Under the pieces are notes generated by a model. That model was not told where the DNA came from. It saw nothing but the letters and a program-made list of their open reading frames with translations, and did no database searches. From NCBI RefSeq assembly GCF_038967635.1, contig NZ_CP152413.1:3968001-4032000 (forward strand): a stretch of DNA of 64,000 nt, read 5' to 3'. A program made the position numbers and the translations under genes. Below, one piece after another: positions 25,227 through 33,678 of the stretch. Position 1 is the first letter of the stretch. Each line of letters begins with the position of its first letter. The stretch comes from Bradyrhizobium sp. B124 (GTDB taxonomy: Bacteria > Pseudomonadota > Alphaproteobacteria > Rhizobiales > Xanthobacteraceae).

Positions 25227-25546
25227 TTCTTCTCGATCCAGGTCAACTTGTCGGCGAACTTCTCGCGCCTGGCATGCGTCATCTCGAGCTCGAGCAGGAA
25301 GCTGCCGCTCATCGTGTCGGTGATGCAGCCTTCGAACTTGCCGAACTCCTCGAAGTACGAGGTCAGCCAGTCGCCGACCTTGCCGACAACAGGCACGTCC
25401 ACGATCATCCGGAACGGCGAGACGCGCGTGGTGCGGCAGGCGAAGCTGCGCAGCTTGCCCTGCGCATCGTACCAGTTCGGCAGCGTGTAGCTGCCGTTGA
25501 CGATGATCCTGACCGCGCGTTGCTTGAGAAACTTTTCGACAGACAC
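25160..25546 (-). pseudogene. PilZ-domain gene truncated by foreign DNA
   Basis: From GTG 25546 the product reads VSVEKFLKQRAVRIIVNGSY and continues through the PilZ-type segment TTRVSPFRMIVDVPVVGKVG and TDTMSGSFLLELEMTHARR. After KKQKDPSV it runs into about 15 unrelated residues and stops at 25160. Intact relatives continue with a second domain that is missing here and not found elsewhere in the window. The break near 25226-25235 coincides with the start of the DACNV fragment. PilZ proteins bind c-di-GMP, so a receptor for the second messenger has probably been lost. Confidence 0.7.
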
Positions 25547-25938
25547 GACTGGACCTCGCCCGAGGCGATCTGAGTGCACGGAGGTCTGGGGTTGACCGAC
25601 ATCGGCGGCCGGTCTGGTGGCGGGGACTTCCGTTACCGACGCGATTGCAGCGGGAAGGCCGCGGGTTGCGTCCCAGCGCGTCGCGCATCGTCCTGGCGCG
25701 CAGGTGCGTACAGTCGTACCGTCGAAACACCAGGGAAAAAGTTAAGCCGGGACAGAGCGCGGGCGGCGCACTCTATGGCGCAACCCTTACGGGTGTGTTT
25801 ATTTTGCGAGCCGTACAACTACCGGGAGAGTTGCCGCACGCCGTTGCAATCGCGCCGTGCTCCAAACGGCCTGCCTCGGCTCGCAACCGGGTGCTAGCCT
25901 TGATCCTAGCCTTGGCCGAAATCAGACCGGATTCTCCT
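25547..25938. other. 392-base intergenic region between PilZ remnant and crotonase
   Basis: Holds the divergent upstream regions of the truncated PilZ gene and the crotonase gene. I see no RNA gene and no strong inverted repeat. CGTACAGTCGTACC near 25707 contains a direct CGTAC repeat of unknown meaning. Confidence 0.35.
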
Positions 25939-26751
25939 ATGCCAACCATCTCAGACAAGTCGCTTGCCGACGGCAAGATCCTGCAAAGCGTGGTCGACGG
26001 CGTCGGCGTCATCACTTTCAACAATCCCGACAAGCGCAATGCGATGTCGCTGGAGATGTGGGAGGGGCTCGGCGAGGCACTGACCGCCTTGCGCGACGAT
26101 CCGGCTGTCCGTGTCGTGATCCTGGTCGGCGCGGGCGACAAGGCCTTCGTGTCCGGCGCCGATATCAGCCAGTTCGAGAAGACCCGCCACAACGCCGAGG
26201 CCTCCGAGGAATATTCACGGCGCAGCGCCGCCCAGCGCGCCCTGCTTGCCGACTATCCGAAGCCGACCATCGCCTGCATCCGCGGCTTCTGCCTCGGCGG
26301 CGGCATGCAGGTCGCGATGCTGACCGATATCCGCATCTCCGGCACGAGCGGCCAGTTCGGCATTCCCGCCGCCAAGCTCGGCATCGCCTACGGCTATGAC
26401 GGGCTGCGCCACCTGGTGTCGCTGGTCGGCCCGTCCTGGGCGCGGCTGATCATGTATACCGGCATGCGGATCGACTCCGCGGAAGCGCTGCGGATCGGCC
26501 TCGTCGACCGCGTGCTGCCGGATGCCGAGCTGTGGGATGCGACCATGGAGATCGCGCGCACGATTTCGGGCAACGCGCCGCTGGCGATCAAGGCCGCCAA
26601 GATCACCATCGCGCAGGTGCTGAAGGATCCCGCCGATCGCGACATGGCCGCGATCAAGCAGATCGGCATCGACTGCATGGACAGCGCGGATTTCCGCGAA
26701 GGCCGCAACGCCTTCATGGAAAAGCGCAAGCCGCAGTTCAAGGGCCGCTAG
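25939..26751 (+). CDS. Crotonase (enoyl-CoA hydratase/isomerase) family protein lacking the usual catalytic Glu pair
   Basis: 270 residues with the crotonase landmarks FNNPDKRNAMSLEMWEGL (about 30-47), the oxyanion-hole region AFVSGADISQF, and FCLGGGMQVAMLTDIRISG. In classic hydratases two Glu residues act in the GGGxELA and FGxPE segments; here they read GGGMQVAM and FGIPAA, so neither Glu is present. A CoA-ester substrate is likely, but hydration may not be the reaction. The ATG at 25939 has only a weak ribosome-binding site. It stands alone, followed by a palindromic repeat. Confidence 0.85.
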   Translation: MPTISDKSLADGKILQSVVDGVGVITFNNPDKRNAMSLEMWEGLGEALTALRDDPAVRVVILVGAGDKAFVSGADISQFEKTRHNAEASEEYSRRSAAQRALLADYPKPTIACIRGFCLGGGMQVAMLTDIRISGTSGQFGIPAAKLGIAYGYDGLRHLVSLVGPSWARLIMYTGMRIDSAEALRIGLVDRVLPDAELWDATMEIARTISGNAPLAIKAAKITIAQVLKDPADRDMAAIKQIGIDCMDSADFREGRNAFMEKRKPQFKGR

Positions 26752-26770
26752 CGGCGTCCTCGTCCTCACC

Positions 26771-26874
26771 TGTCATCGCCCGGCTCGACCGGGCGATCCA
26801 GTACGCCGCAGCCTCTCGGCTCGAGCACTGCGGTCTCTGGAATACTGGATCACCCGCATGCGCGGGTGATGACA
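26771..26874. repeat. Large palindromic intergenic repeat after the crotonase gene
   Basis: The left arm starts TGTCATCGCCCGG and runs to CGATCCAGTA; the right arm is TACTGGATCACCCGC to GGGTGATGACA. The two arms pair over about 30 bases and each has its own inner hairpin. It lies between convergent genes and fits the dispersed palindromic elements of the genus. Confidence 0.6.
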
Positions 26875-27036
26875 CCGAACAAAGTGAGGGCGTCAGCACA
26901 ATTTCGGAATAATAGAAGAATACTACTGATTTGCCCGACGCGTCAAGTAGCCTGGTCGAACGCCGGCAGCCGCCGGCTACTTTGCATGGGGTTGTTTTCG
27001 ATATTTTGGGCAGCGGGCTCGCGATTGAACCTGCCC

Positions 27037-27819
27037 CTACTTCTTCTCGTTGACCGGCACCGTGTAGTTGAGGATCAACCGCCCGCCGTCGGGATAGATG
27101 GTCTGGCCGGTGATGTAGGAGGCGTCGTCGCTGGCGAGGAACGCCACGACCGAGGCAACCTCGCTCGGCTCGCCGCAACGGCCGGCCGGGGTGCGCGACA
27201 GCACGCTGCGCCGCGCGTCCTCCGACGAGAAGATCGCCGTCGCCACCATCTCGGTCAGGATGGTGCCGGGTCCGACCGCCACGACGCGAATGCCGTGCGG
27301 CGCCAGCGCCACCGCGGCCACCGAGGTGAGCTGCTTCATCGCGCCCTTGGACATCGCATAGGTCGCAAGCGAGGGGATCGCGAGCAGCGCGTTGACCGAG
27401 GACATGTTGACGACGACGCCGCCACCGCCCTGCGCGATCATCCGGCGCGCCGCGGCCTGGACGCCGAAGAACGCGCCCTTGAGGTTGATCCCCATCACGT
27501 CGTCGAATTCGGCCTCGCTGATATCGAGGAAGTCGCGGTTGCGCGCGACGCCGGCATTATTGACCATGACGTCGAGCCGGCCGAACTCTTTCACCGCGTG
27601 AGCTACGATGCGATCGACATCGGCGCGCTTGCTGACGTCGGCCTCGACGGCCCGCAACCGATCCTCATGTCCGAGCTCCTGGGCGGCGTGGACGAGCCCC
27701 GCAGCATCGACATCCGAGATAACGACCCTGGCGCCATCGGACAGGAACCGCGCGGCGCAGGCTTTGCCGATACCGCGCGCCGCTCCGGTGATGGCGACGA
27801 CCTTGCCGGAATTCTTCAT
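27037..27819 (-). CDS. Short-chain dehydrogenase/reductase (SDR)
   Basis: 260 residues, classical SDR. The cofactor motif TGAARGIG is at 11-18, NNAG at 87-90, the catalytic Ser at 140/141, and Y154-x3-K158 in TYAMSKG. The acidic residue after the second strand (ISDVD) favours NAD(H). The ATG at 27819 follows GGAGG. It is 88 bases downstream of the DUF1932-type dehydrogenase on the same strand and probably shares its pathway; the substrate is unknown. Confidence 0.9.
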   Translation of the reverse strand: MKNSGKVVAITGAARGIGKACAARFLSDGARVVISDVDAAGLVHAAQELGHEDRLRAVEADVSKRADVDRIVAHAVKEFGRLDVMVNNAGVARNRDFLDISEAEFDDVMGINLKGAFFGVQAAARRMIAQGGGGVVVNMSSVNALLAIPSLATYAMSKGAMKQLTSVAAVALAPHGIRVVAVGPGTILTEMVATAIFSSEDARRSVLSRTPAGRCGEPSEVASVVAFLASDDASYITGQTIYPDGGRLILNYTVPVNEKK

Positions 27820-27907
27820 GGGAGTGCCTCCAGACCAAAACTGTTCACGGAGCAATAGCGCATTGCGCGTCGGCAGGGAAACGCGGCGGATTCTCCGCGC
27901 GCAGCAC

Positions 27908-28831
27908 TCAGGATTTGATGCGCGCGAGAATCCGGTCCGCCTCGGTGCGCCAATCGGCGCTGCGCGCGAAGTCCGGCGTTCCCTTGGGCCCAAACACGCC
28001 GTCATCGGCAAGATCGGCGATCCAGCCCTGCCGCTCGGCGGTCCCCGACGCGGACCATGGCGCGAGCCCGGCCTCGCGCACGGTCTCGGCCACCTCGCGC
28101 ACCTCCTCGGCACGCCGCCGGCCATGCTCGATCACCCGCTGGAAGAAATAGGCGCCCTGCTTCTCCCAATCAATGCCTGGAAAGGTCTCCTTGAGCGAGG
28201 CCAGCACCGCATCCTCGACGCCATAGGCGCGTGCGGTGGTAAAACTCTCGATCACCATGGCCTCAAGGCCCTTGATCATGATACTGCGGCACATCTTGAC
28301 CGCCGAGGACACGCCAAGCTCATCGCTTGCGACCTTCGCCGCGAAACCGAGCGCTACCAATAGCGGCGCCAGCTCGCGCGCACCGCGGCCGCCGAGCAGC
28401 AGCGGCACCTTGATCCGGTAGGGCGGCAGCGAGGTCATCACCGCACCCTCGACATAACGGCCGCCGGCGCCATCGATGTGCGCCGCCGCGCGCTGCTTGG
28501 CGCCGGGCGAGGCGGAATTGAAATCGAGAAACCAGGCGCCGCTCCGGATGGCGGGCGCGCAAGCCTCGGCCACCGCCACCGCCTGGCTCGCCGTCACCGC
28601 CGAGATGATGAAATCGGCCCGCGCCGCGAGATCGGCATGGGACTGCGCGAGCGTGACGCCGGTCTCCGCCGCGTGTGCACGCAGCGGCGCGCCCTCCTCG
28701 CGGTCGAGCTTGATGTCGTAGGCGGCGACCTTGACGCCCTGCTGGCGCAGGTCCTCGGCGAGGATGCGTCCGACCTCTCCATAGCCGAGCATGCCGACCT
28801 GCCACTGCCGCGGATCGCTGGAGATTGTCAT
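27908..28831 (-). CDS. NAD(P)-binding 6-phosphogluconate-dehydrogenase-like protein with DUF1932 domain
   Basis: 307 residues. The N-terminal Rossmann domain starts QVGMLGYGEVGRILAEDL, with the AAYDIK turn and a FNSASPGAKQ segment like the substrate loop of beta-hydroxyacid dehydrogenases. A helical C-terminal DUF1932-type domain includes SSAVKMCRSIMIKGLEAM, holding the expected catalytic Lys. Its ATG shares one base with the stop codon of the upstream decarboxylase-like gene, so the two are translationally coupled. It probably oxidises or reduces a hydroxy acid in the same catabolic route. Confidence 0.82.
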   Translation of the reverse strand: MTISSDPRQWQVGMLGYGEVGRILAEDLRQQGVKVAAYDIKLDREEGAPLRAHAAETGVTLAQSHADLAARADFIISAVTASQAVAVAEACAPAIRSGAWFLDFNSASPGAKQRAAAHIDGAGGRYVEGAVMTSLPPYRIKVPLLLGGRGARELAPLLVALGFAAKVASDELGVSSAVKMCRSIMIKGLEAMVIESFTTARAYGVEDAVLASLKETFPGIDWEKQGAYFFQRVIEHGRRRAEEVREVAETVREAGLAPWSASGTAERQGWIADLADDGVFGPKGTPDFARSADWRTEADRILARIKS

Positions 28832-29700
28832 CAGTTCAAGTCCCGTGTTGTGTCGTCGAACAGCTCGTCGACCGTGATCCGCCGGGGGATCAGCGCCTGC
28901 AGGACGCAATAGTCGATCATCAGTTCGAGCGGCATGCGGTTCGCCTCGACGCCGAACGGCAGCAGGTCCGGCACATCAGGCGGACCGGCGTTCGCCTTGG
29001 TGCGCTTGAGGAGTTCGTAGAGGCTGCGCACCACGTCCGGGCGCGATGTCGCAAGCTGCGTCGTCACCACCACCAGATGATTGACCGGCACGACGCCGTA
29101 CCGTGCGTACCACCGCGCAGCCTCTGCGGCCGGATCGGCGAACAACGGCTTGAGCGCCGGATCGCTCGAGGTCTCGCCCAGCACGGCATCGAGCTCGCCG
29201 TCCTTCAGCATCTGGATGATGGCCTTGCCCTTCGGCGCCCGTTCGGTGCGGTCGACATATTCCGCAACATGCGGGTCCTCGAAGGTGACCCAGTCGATCC
29301 GGTCGAGGTTGACGCCATGATCGTTGGCAAGGATGCCGCGCATCCATGCGCCCGTCGTGGTCGTGAACGAGCGGATGCCGACCCGTTTGCCTTCGAGATC
29401 GGCGGGCGTGAGCGTGCCGCGGTCGGCGCGATAGAGCGCATGGCCATGCTGGAAGCGGCCGACCATCGCGGCGGGCAACAGCACCAGCGGCTTGCCGTGC
29501 GCCCTCGCCATCAGATAGGTCACCACCGCCATCTCGCGGACGTCGAACGCTTGCTCGCGCACCATCGGCTTGAACGCAGCGTTGGTCGGCGTGAACTCGG
29601 TGAAATCGAGATCGAACAGCTCCGAGCGCAGCTCGCCGCTCTTCACCGCCTGGACGTGCGGATGATTGCCAAGCACCGTGCGCAGCCGAAGTTTCTCCAT
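28831..29700 (-). CDS. 4,5-dihydroxyphthalate decarboxylase-like protein, periplasmic-binding-protein fold
   Basis: 289 residues with no signal peptide, so it stays in the cytoplasm although its fold is that of periplasmic binding proteins. Family features are LRTVLGNHPHVQAVKSGE at the start, LEGKRVGIRSFTTTTGAW, and NHLVVVTTQLA. Characterised relatives decarboxylate 4,5-dihydroxyphthalate to protocatechuate; for this gene that activity is an extrapolation. The stop overlaps the start of the DUF1932-type gene, and the gene is 19 bases from the TetR gene upstream. Confidence 0.72.
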   Translation of the reverse strand: MEKLRLRTVLGNHPHVQAVKSGELRSELFDLDFTEFTPTNAAFKPMVREQAFDVREMAVVTYLMARAHGKPLVLLPAAMVGRFQHGHALYRADRGTLTPADLEGKRVGIRSFTTTTGAWMRGILANDHGVNLDRIDWVTFEDPHVAEYVDRTERAPKGKAIIQMLKDGELDAVLGETSSDPALKPLFADPAAEAARWYARYGVVPVNHLVVVTTQLATSRPDVVRSLYELLKRTKANAGPPDVPDLLPFGVEANRMPLELMIDYCVLQALIPRRITVDELFDDTTRDLN

Positions 29701-29719
29701 GGCGACGAACTCCGCGGGG

Positions 29720-30466
29720 TCAGGTCAGCGCGCGCCCTGGATTCACGCTTGCGGCCTTGCGCGGCACAGGCGCTGGTTGATCGAGCGGCGCAGCTTGCAG
29801 GGCGGCAACCGTCGCGCGCACCAGCTCCTCGATGGCATGGCCGGCATCGGTGCCGTCGGCGCTGCCGCGCGACAGGCGCGAGACGCGCTCCGGCGTCACC
29901 AGCGTGTAGTAGAGCGCGCCGAGCAGGAAGTGACCGCGCCAGACCAGATCGGTGCGCGGAATATGCGGCAGGCTTTCATGGATCGCGTCGATGAAGGCAT
30001 GGCTGGTGTCGTCGAAGGTCTGCGCGATGATCTTGCGCACGACTTCGTTGCCCTCGGCCGACATGATCGCGCGCAATCGCGTGAACCGCGTCCCGCCGCC
30101 GGCAAGATCGCTGCCCGAGGTGAAGGCCGGCAGCACGTAAGCGCGCACGATCGCCTCCAGCCGGTCCTGCAGATCGCGGACCCGCCGCGCCGCCGCCAAC
30201 AGCTCGGAGCGCCGCCGGTTCATCGGGCCGCAATGCCGCCGATAGATCTCCAGCAGCAGGCCGTCCTTGGTCTTGAAGTGATAGGTCACGCTGCCGGGAT
30301 TGGCGCCGGCGGCCTGTGCGATGTCGCGCACCGAGACGGCGTTGAAGCCGTAGGTCGAGAACAATTCCTCCGCCGCGGCGAGGATCGCCTCGCGCATGTT
30401 CGGCTTGCGGGTGCTGGCGACCTTGGCATCGGCCTTCACGCCGGACTTGGCAGGTTTACGGACCAT
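29720..30466 (-). CDS. TetR-family regulator
   Basis: 248 residues from ATG 30466. The helix-turn-helix is at about 40-60 (VSVRDIAQAAGANPGSVTYHFKTKD), followed by a helical ligand domain. A 20-base palindrome abuts the start codon at 30467-30486, which suggests autoregulation. It is first of four genes in one direction (regulator, decarboxylase-like, DUF1932-type, SDR), all probably under its control. A TTG start at 30505 is possible but would place the operator inside the coding region. Confidence 0.85.
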   Translation of the reverse strand: MVRKPAKSGVKADAKVASTRKPNMREAILAAAEELFSTYGFNAVSVRDIAQAAGANPGSVTYHFKTKDGLLLEIYRRHCGPMNRRRSELLAAARRVRDLQDRLEAIVRAYVLPAFTSGSDLAGGGTRFTRLRAIMSAEGNEVVRKIIAQTFDDTSHAFIDAIHESLPHIPRTDLVWRGHFLLGALYYTLVTPERVSRLSRGSADGTDAGHAIEELVRATVAALQAAPLDQPAPVPRKAASVNPGRALT

Positions 30467-30486
30467 ATTTGTACTATCGTCCAAAT
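30467..30486. promoter_or_regulatory. Near-palindromic TetR operator abutting the regulator start codon
   Basis: ATTTGTACTATCGTCCAAAT: the two 10-base arms agree at 8 positions (ATTTGkACkA). Its position directly against the ATG at 30466 implies either a leaderless transcript or a repressor that blocks early transcription. The best candidate ligand is the adjacent TetR protein. Confidence 0.55.
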
Positions 30487-30523
30487 ATTCAGGTCGCGTC
30501 AACAACGCGGCCGCGAGCCCCGT

Positions 30524-31441
30524 TCAAGACAGTCTGACGTCGGGCTCGGCACGGCCGCGCGCCGCGGCGTTGAGCAGAAAGGTTTGGCCGTGGCCGGGAT
30601 CGGCCGCGCGCTGGGCCTCGTCCATGTCCTGCCAGGCCGAGGTGACCAGCACGCGCGCGAAATCGCGGCCGACAAAGGCCGGGCAGCTCGACTGCTTCGC
30701 CGGCACCTTCAGCGAGCGCAGGTGCCGACCGCTGGGGTCGTAGACATCGACGCAGCCGCCGCCCCAGCGCGCGTTCCAGATCATCCCGTCGGCATCGACG
30801 ATCGCGCCGTCGAGCCCGCCGGTGCCTTGATGTCTGATCAGGTCGACAGGCTCGCCGGTCGGCAATCCCGTCGATGGATCGAGCGGGACGCGATGCAGCA
30901 CATTGGTCGCGGTATCGGCGAAATAGCCGACGTCGCCTGCGGGCGAGAAGCAGATCGCATTGGGGATCGTGATCCCGGGATAGAGCCGCGTGACGCGGCC
31001 GTGATGCAGCGCATAGATCGCACCGGCACCATGCTCGGCTTGACGCCCCATTGTGCCGAGCCAGAAGGTGCCCGACGGATGCACGCGCGCATCATTGGAG
31101 CGCGTCACCGGATTGTCGGCTTCGAGTGCGACGAACAGCTCCAGGCAACCGCTGGCGACCTGCCGGACGTAAAGCCCATCCTCGGTGAGGATCAGCTGCC
31201 GCTCGCCGTCGATCCGCGCCAATGCGCTCGCCATCTTCGGCAGCTCGTGAATCACGGTGCGGCCGCCTGCAAAACGATGCTCGAACAGGCGACGCTCGCG
31301 GATGTCGAACCACCAGGCGGTATCGGTCGCCGCGTCATAGGTCGGACCCTCGCCGAGATGACAGCGCTCGGCGGACAGCACGGATGTCGGCACCTGTTCG
31401 ATCAGCGGCTCGGCGGCACGGTCGGTCATGGCGTCACTCAC
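30524..31441 (-). CDS. SMP-30/gluconolactonase-family sugar lactonase
   Basis: 305 residues, six-bladed propeller family. Metal and catalytic residues are visible in HLGEGPTYD (Glu), TRSNDARVHPSGTFWLG (Asn) and GGLDGAIVDADG (Asp). It would hydrolyse the aldonolactone made by the sugar dehydrogenase at 32511-33440, giving galactonate or a similar acid. The GTG at 31441 overlaps the mutarotase stop by four bases; an ATG at 31429 is an alternative. It is the last gene of the three-gene operon. Confidence 0.87.
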   Translation of the reverse strand: MSDAMTDRAAEPLIEQVPTSVLSAERCHLGEGPTYDAATDTAWWFDIRERRLFEHRFAGGRTVIHELPKMASALARIDGERQLILTEDGLYVRQVASGCLELFVALEADNPVTRSNDARVHPSGTFWLGTMGRQAEHGAGAIYALHHGRVTRLYPGITIPNAICFSPAGDVGYFADTATNVLHRVPLDPSTGLPTGEPVDLIRHQGTGGLDGAIVDADGMIWNARWGGGCVDVYDPSGRHLRSLKVPAKQSSCPAFVGRDFARVLVTSAWQDMDEAQRAADPGHGQTFLLNAAARGRAEPDVRLS

Positions 31442-32508
31442 ATGGTCGAAAATCGATAAATTGCAGTTCGCCGATAGATCTGCCCGGGATCGAGCCGCGC
31501 CGACGGGAAGTCGGGCCGGTTCGGCGTATCCGGCCAGGCGTGCGGCTCGAGACAGAGCGCGTCGGATTGGCGATAGAGCCGATCGCTCTTGCCGGCGCTC
31601 GAGCCGTCGAGGAAATTGCCGGAATAGAACTGCAGCCCCGGCTGATCGGTGAACAGCTCCATCACGCGGCCGCTGAGCGGCGCCTCGAGGCGCGCGGCGA
31701 AGCGAAGGCCTGTCCCGGAGGCCAGACAGAAATTGTGGTCGTAGCCGCGCCCGAGCCGCAGCTGCTCGTCATTCATCCTGATCCGCGCACCGATCGCGGT
31801 GGGCTCGCGGAAGTCGAACGGCGTGCCGTCAACCGGCCGCGGCGGCCCCGATAGCGGGATCGCGGTGGCGTCGACCGCGAGGAAATGGTCTGACGCGATC
31901 GTCAGCCTATGATCGAGGATCTGCGTGCCCGAGCGTGCGCTGTCGAGATTGAAGAAGCTGTGATTGGTGAGATTGACGTAGGTTGGCCGGTCGGTGGTCG
32001 CCTCGTAGGTGACCGCGAGTTCCATCGGGGCGCGCACGCGATAGGTCACGCGGGTCTGAAGATTGCCCGGATAGCCCTCTTCGCCATGCGGGCTTTCGCG
32101 CTCCAGCACCAGCGCCGGACCCGGTTGATCGGATAGTTCGGCGATCCGCCACAGCTTGCGATCAAAGCCCTGCAGGCCACCATGCAGCGCGTTGGGGCCG
32201 TTGTTGGCGTCGAGTTTCACCGTCTCGCCATCGAGCATGAAGCGCGCGCCGGCGATCCGGTTGGCGTAGCGCCCGATGGTCGCGCCGAAGAATTTGCGCT
32301 GCGCGAGATAGCCGTCGAACTCGTCGTGACCCAGCACGACGTCGTCGCAATGCCCGCCGCGATCGGGCACGAGCAGCGTTTGCAGCGTGGCGCCGAAGGG
32401 AAGGATGCTGGCCTCGAAGCCGTGTTCGCCGCGCAGCGTCACGCGCTCGACCACGGTGCCGTCGGGCAATTTGCCGAAGGGCGCGCAAGCAAAGTTGGCT
32501 GATGTCAT
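31438..32508 (-). CDS. galM: Aldose 1-epimerase (galactose mutarotase)
   Basis: 356 residues with the family set GRYANRIAGA, NALHGGLQGFDRKLW, TNHSFFNLD (catalytic His) and CLEPHAWPDTPNRPDFPS (catalytic Glu). It interconverts alpha and beta anomers, supplying the anomer used by the dehydrogenase. The ATG at 32508 lies two bases after the stop of the upstream dehydrogenase gene, so the three genes form one tight operon. Confidence 0.92.
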   Translation of the reverse strand: MTSANFACAPFGKLPDGTVVERVTLRGEHGFEASILPFGATLQTLLVPDRGGHCDDVVLGHDEFDGYLAQRKFFGATIGRYANRIAGARFMLDGETVKLDANNGPNALHGGLQGFDRKLWRIAELSDQPGPALVLERESPHGEEGYPGNLQTRVTYRVRAPMELAVTYEATTDRPTYVNLTNHSFFNLDSARSGTQILDHRLTIASDHFLAVDATAIPLSGPPRPVDGTPFDFREPTAIGARIRMNDEQLRLGRGYDHNFCLASGTGLRFAARLEAPLSGRVMELFTDQPGLQFYSGNFLDGSSAGKSDRLYRQSDALCLEPHAWPDTPNRPDFPSARLDPGQIYRRTAIYRFSTM

Positions 32509-32510
32509 TG

Positions 32511-33440
32511 TCAGTCCCCGAACGCCTCGACAAGGCGCCGTCGCCCCAGCATGAAGCTATCGGCGACGAGCCGCAAGGGCGCGAGGTCGACGTCGGATTT
32601 TCCGTCCGACGTCAGCGCAACGAAGCGGCGGTACAGCGCGGGATATTCCTCATCCGTGGCATCGACCACCAACCTGTTGCCGTCGCGCAGCTGCCGTCCG
32701 CCTTTCGACAGCGTCACAGGCCCGGCCTCGGTCTCGCACAGGATGTCCCAGCTCGGCGGCCCAGTCTGGCGAAAATCGAACTCGGCGTGGATCGGCAGGC
32801 CGTTTTCATCGGACAGTTCGATTGCTGCGGCAATCGGCGCCTCCCGGTTGGAAGGAACGTCCAACATCGCGCTCCTGACAAAGACTGGACACGGCAGGAT
32901 CTCAGTCAGGATCGACAGCGCGTTGATGCCGGGATCGAACACGCCGAAGCCACCGGCCTCGAAGATCCAGGCTTGGCCTGGATGCCAGACGCGGACGTCT
33001 TGCTTCCAGATGATGGTCACCTTGTTGATCGTGCGGCCGGCGAGCAGTTTCCGCGCCGGTCCAACCGCGGGTGCGTAGCGCGAATGCCATGTCGCAAACA
33101 ATGTCCGGCCCGCCTCGGCCGCGGCCGCGATCAACGGCGTGAGTTCGCTTAACGTGGCGCCCGGCGGCTTCTCCAGCAGCACGTGCTTGCCAGCAGCAAG
33201 CGCAGCGGCGGCCTGCGCGTGACGCGCCTGCGGCGGTGTGCACAGCGCAACCGCATCGATCTCCGGCCCGTCGCGCAACAACTCCTGCAAGTCGCGGAAA
33301 TGCGGCAGGCCGGACGGGGCCTTGGCGGGATCGGCCACCGCGACGAGTGCGGCGCCGGATGTCTTCGCGATCGCAGGCACGTGTTGCCGGCACGCGATCT
33401 CCCCGAAACCGACGATGGCGATGCGAAGCAGATCGCTCAT
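32511..33440 (-). CDS. Gfo/Idh/MocA oxidoreductase, likely D-galactose 1-dehydrogenase
   Basis: 309 residues. The N-terminal Rossmann fold IAIVGFGEIACRQHVPAIA is followed by VALCTPPQAR and the signature LLEKPPGATLSE, which carries the catalytic Lys; the C-terminal domain binds the sugar. EKPPGAT instead of the more general EKP is typical of galactose/arabinose 1-dehydrogenases. Grouping with a mutarotase and a lactonase strongly supports aldose-to-lactone oxidation. Galactose is the best substrate call, but arabinose or fucose is possible. Confidence 0.83.
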   Translation of the reverse strand: MSDLLRIAIVGFGEIACRQHVPAIAKTSGAALVAVADPAKAPSGLPHFRDLQELLRDGPEIDAVALCTPPQARHAQAAAALAAGKHVLLEKPPGATLSELTPLIAAAAEAGRTLFATWHSRYAPAVGPARKLLAGRTINKVTIIWKQDVRVWHPGQAWIFEAGGFGVFDPGINALSILTEILPCPVFVRSAMLDVPSNREAPIAAAIELSDENGLPIHAEFDFRQTGPPSWDILCETEAGPVTLSKGGRQLRDGNRLVVDATDEEYPALYRRFVALTSDGKSDVDLAPLRLVADSFMLGRRRLVEAFGD

Positions 33441-33678
33441 GGCCGTCCTCGCGTTGCTGCCCGCCGGGACGGCCGATGCCGCCAGGCAAGGTCATAGGCC
33501 AGCACCGGATACCAACGGCATGATCCGGCATTGGTTGCAAAGGCGCAGCTCCACGACGCCTTGTTGTGCGCCGCACGGCAGGGGCATCGGTCCTGATCCA
33601 TCACAACCGATGCTCCAGACTGTTGTTTTTGACGGGTTTTCTTCACGCGAACCGGTCACCACGCCATTCGAAACCGCG

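Noticed and set aside
23175..25235. Prophage or integrative element
   Set aside because: GC is low and genes are broken, but there is no integrase, transposase, phage gene, tRNA target or flanking direct repeat, so only an acquired patch can be claimed.
29666..31459. Plus-strand 597-codon frame opposite the TetR and lactonase genes
   Set aside because: It crosses two genes with clear families and itself matches nothing; antisense artefact of high GC.
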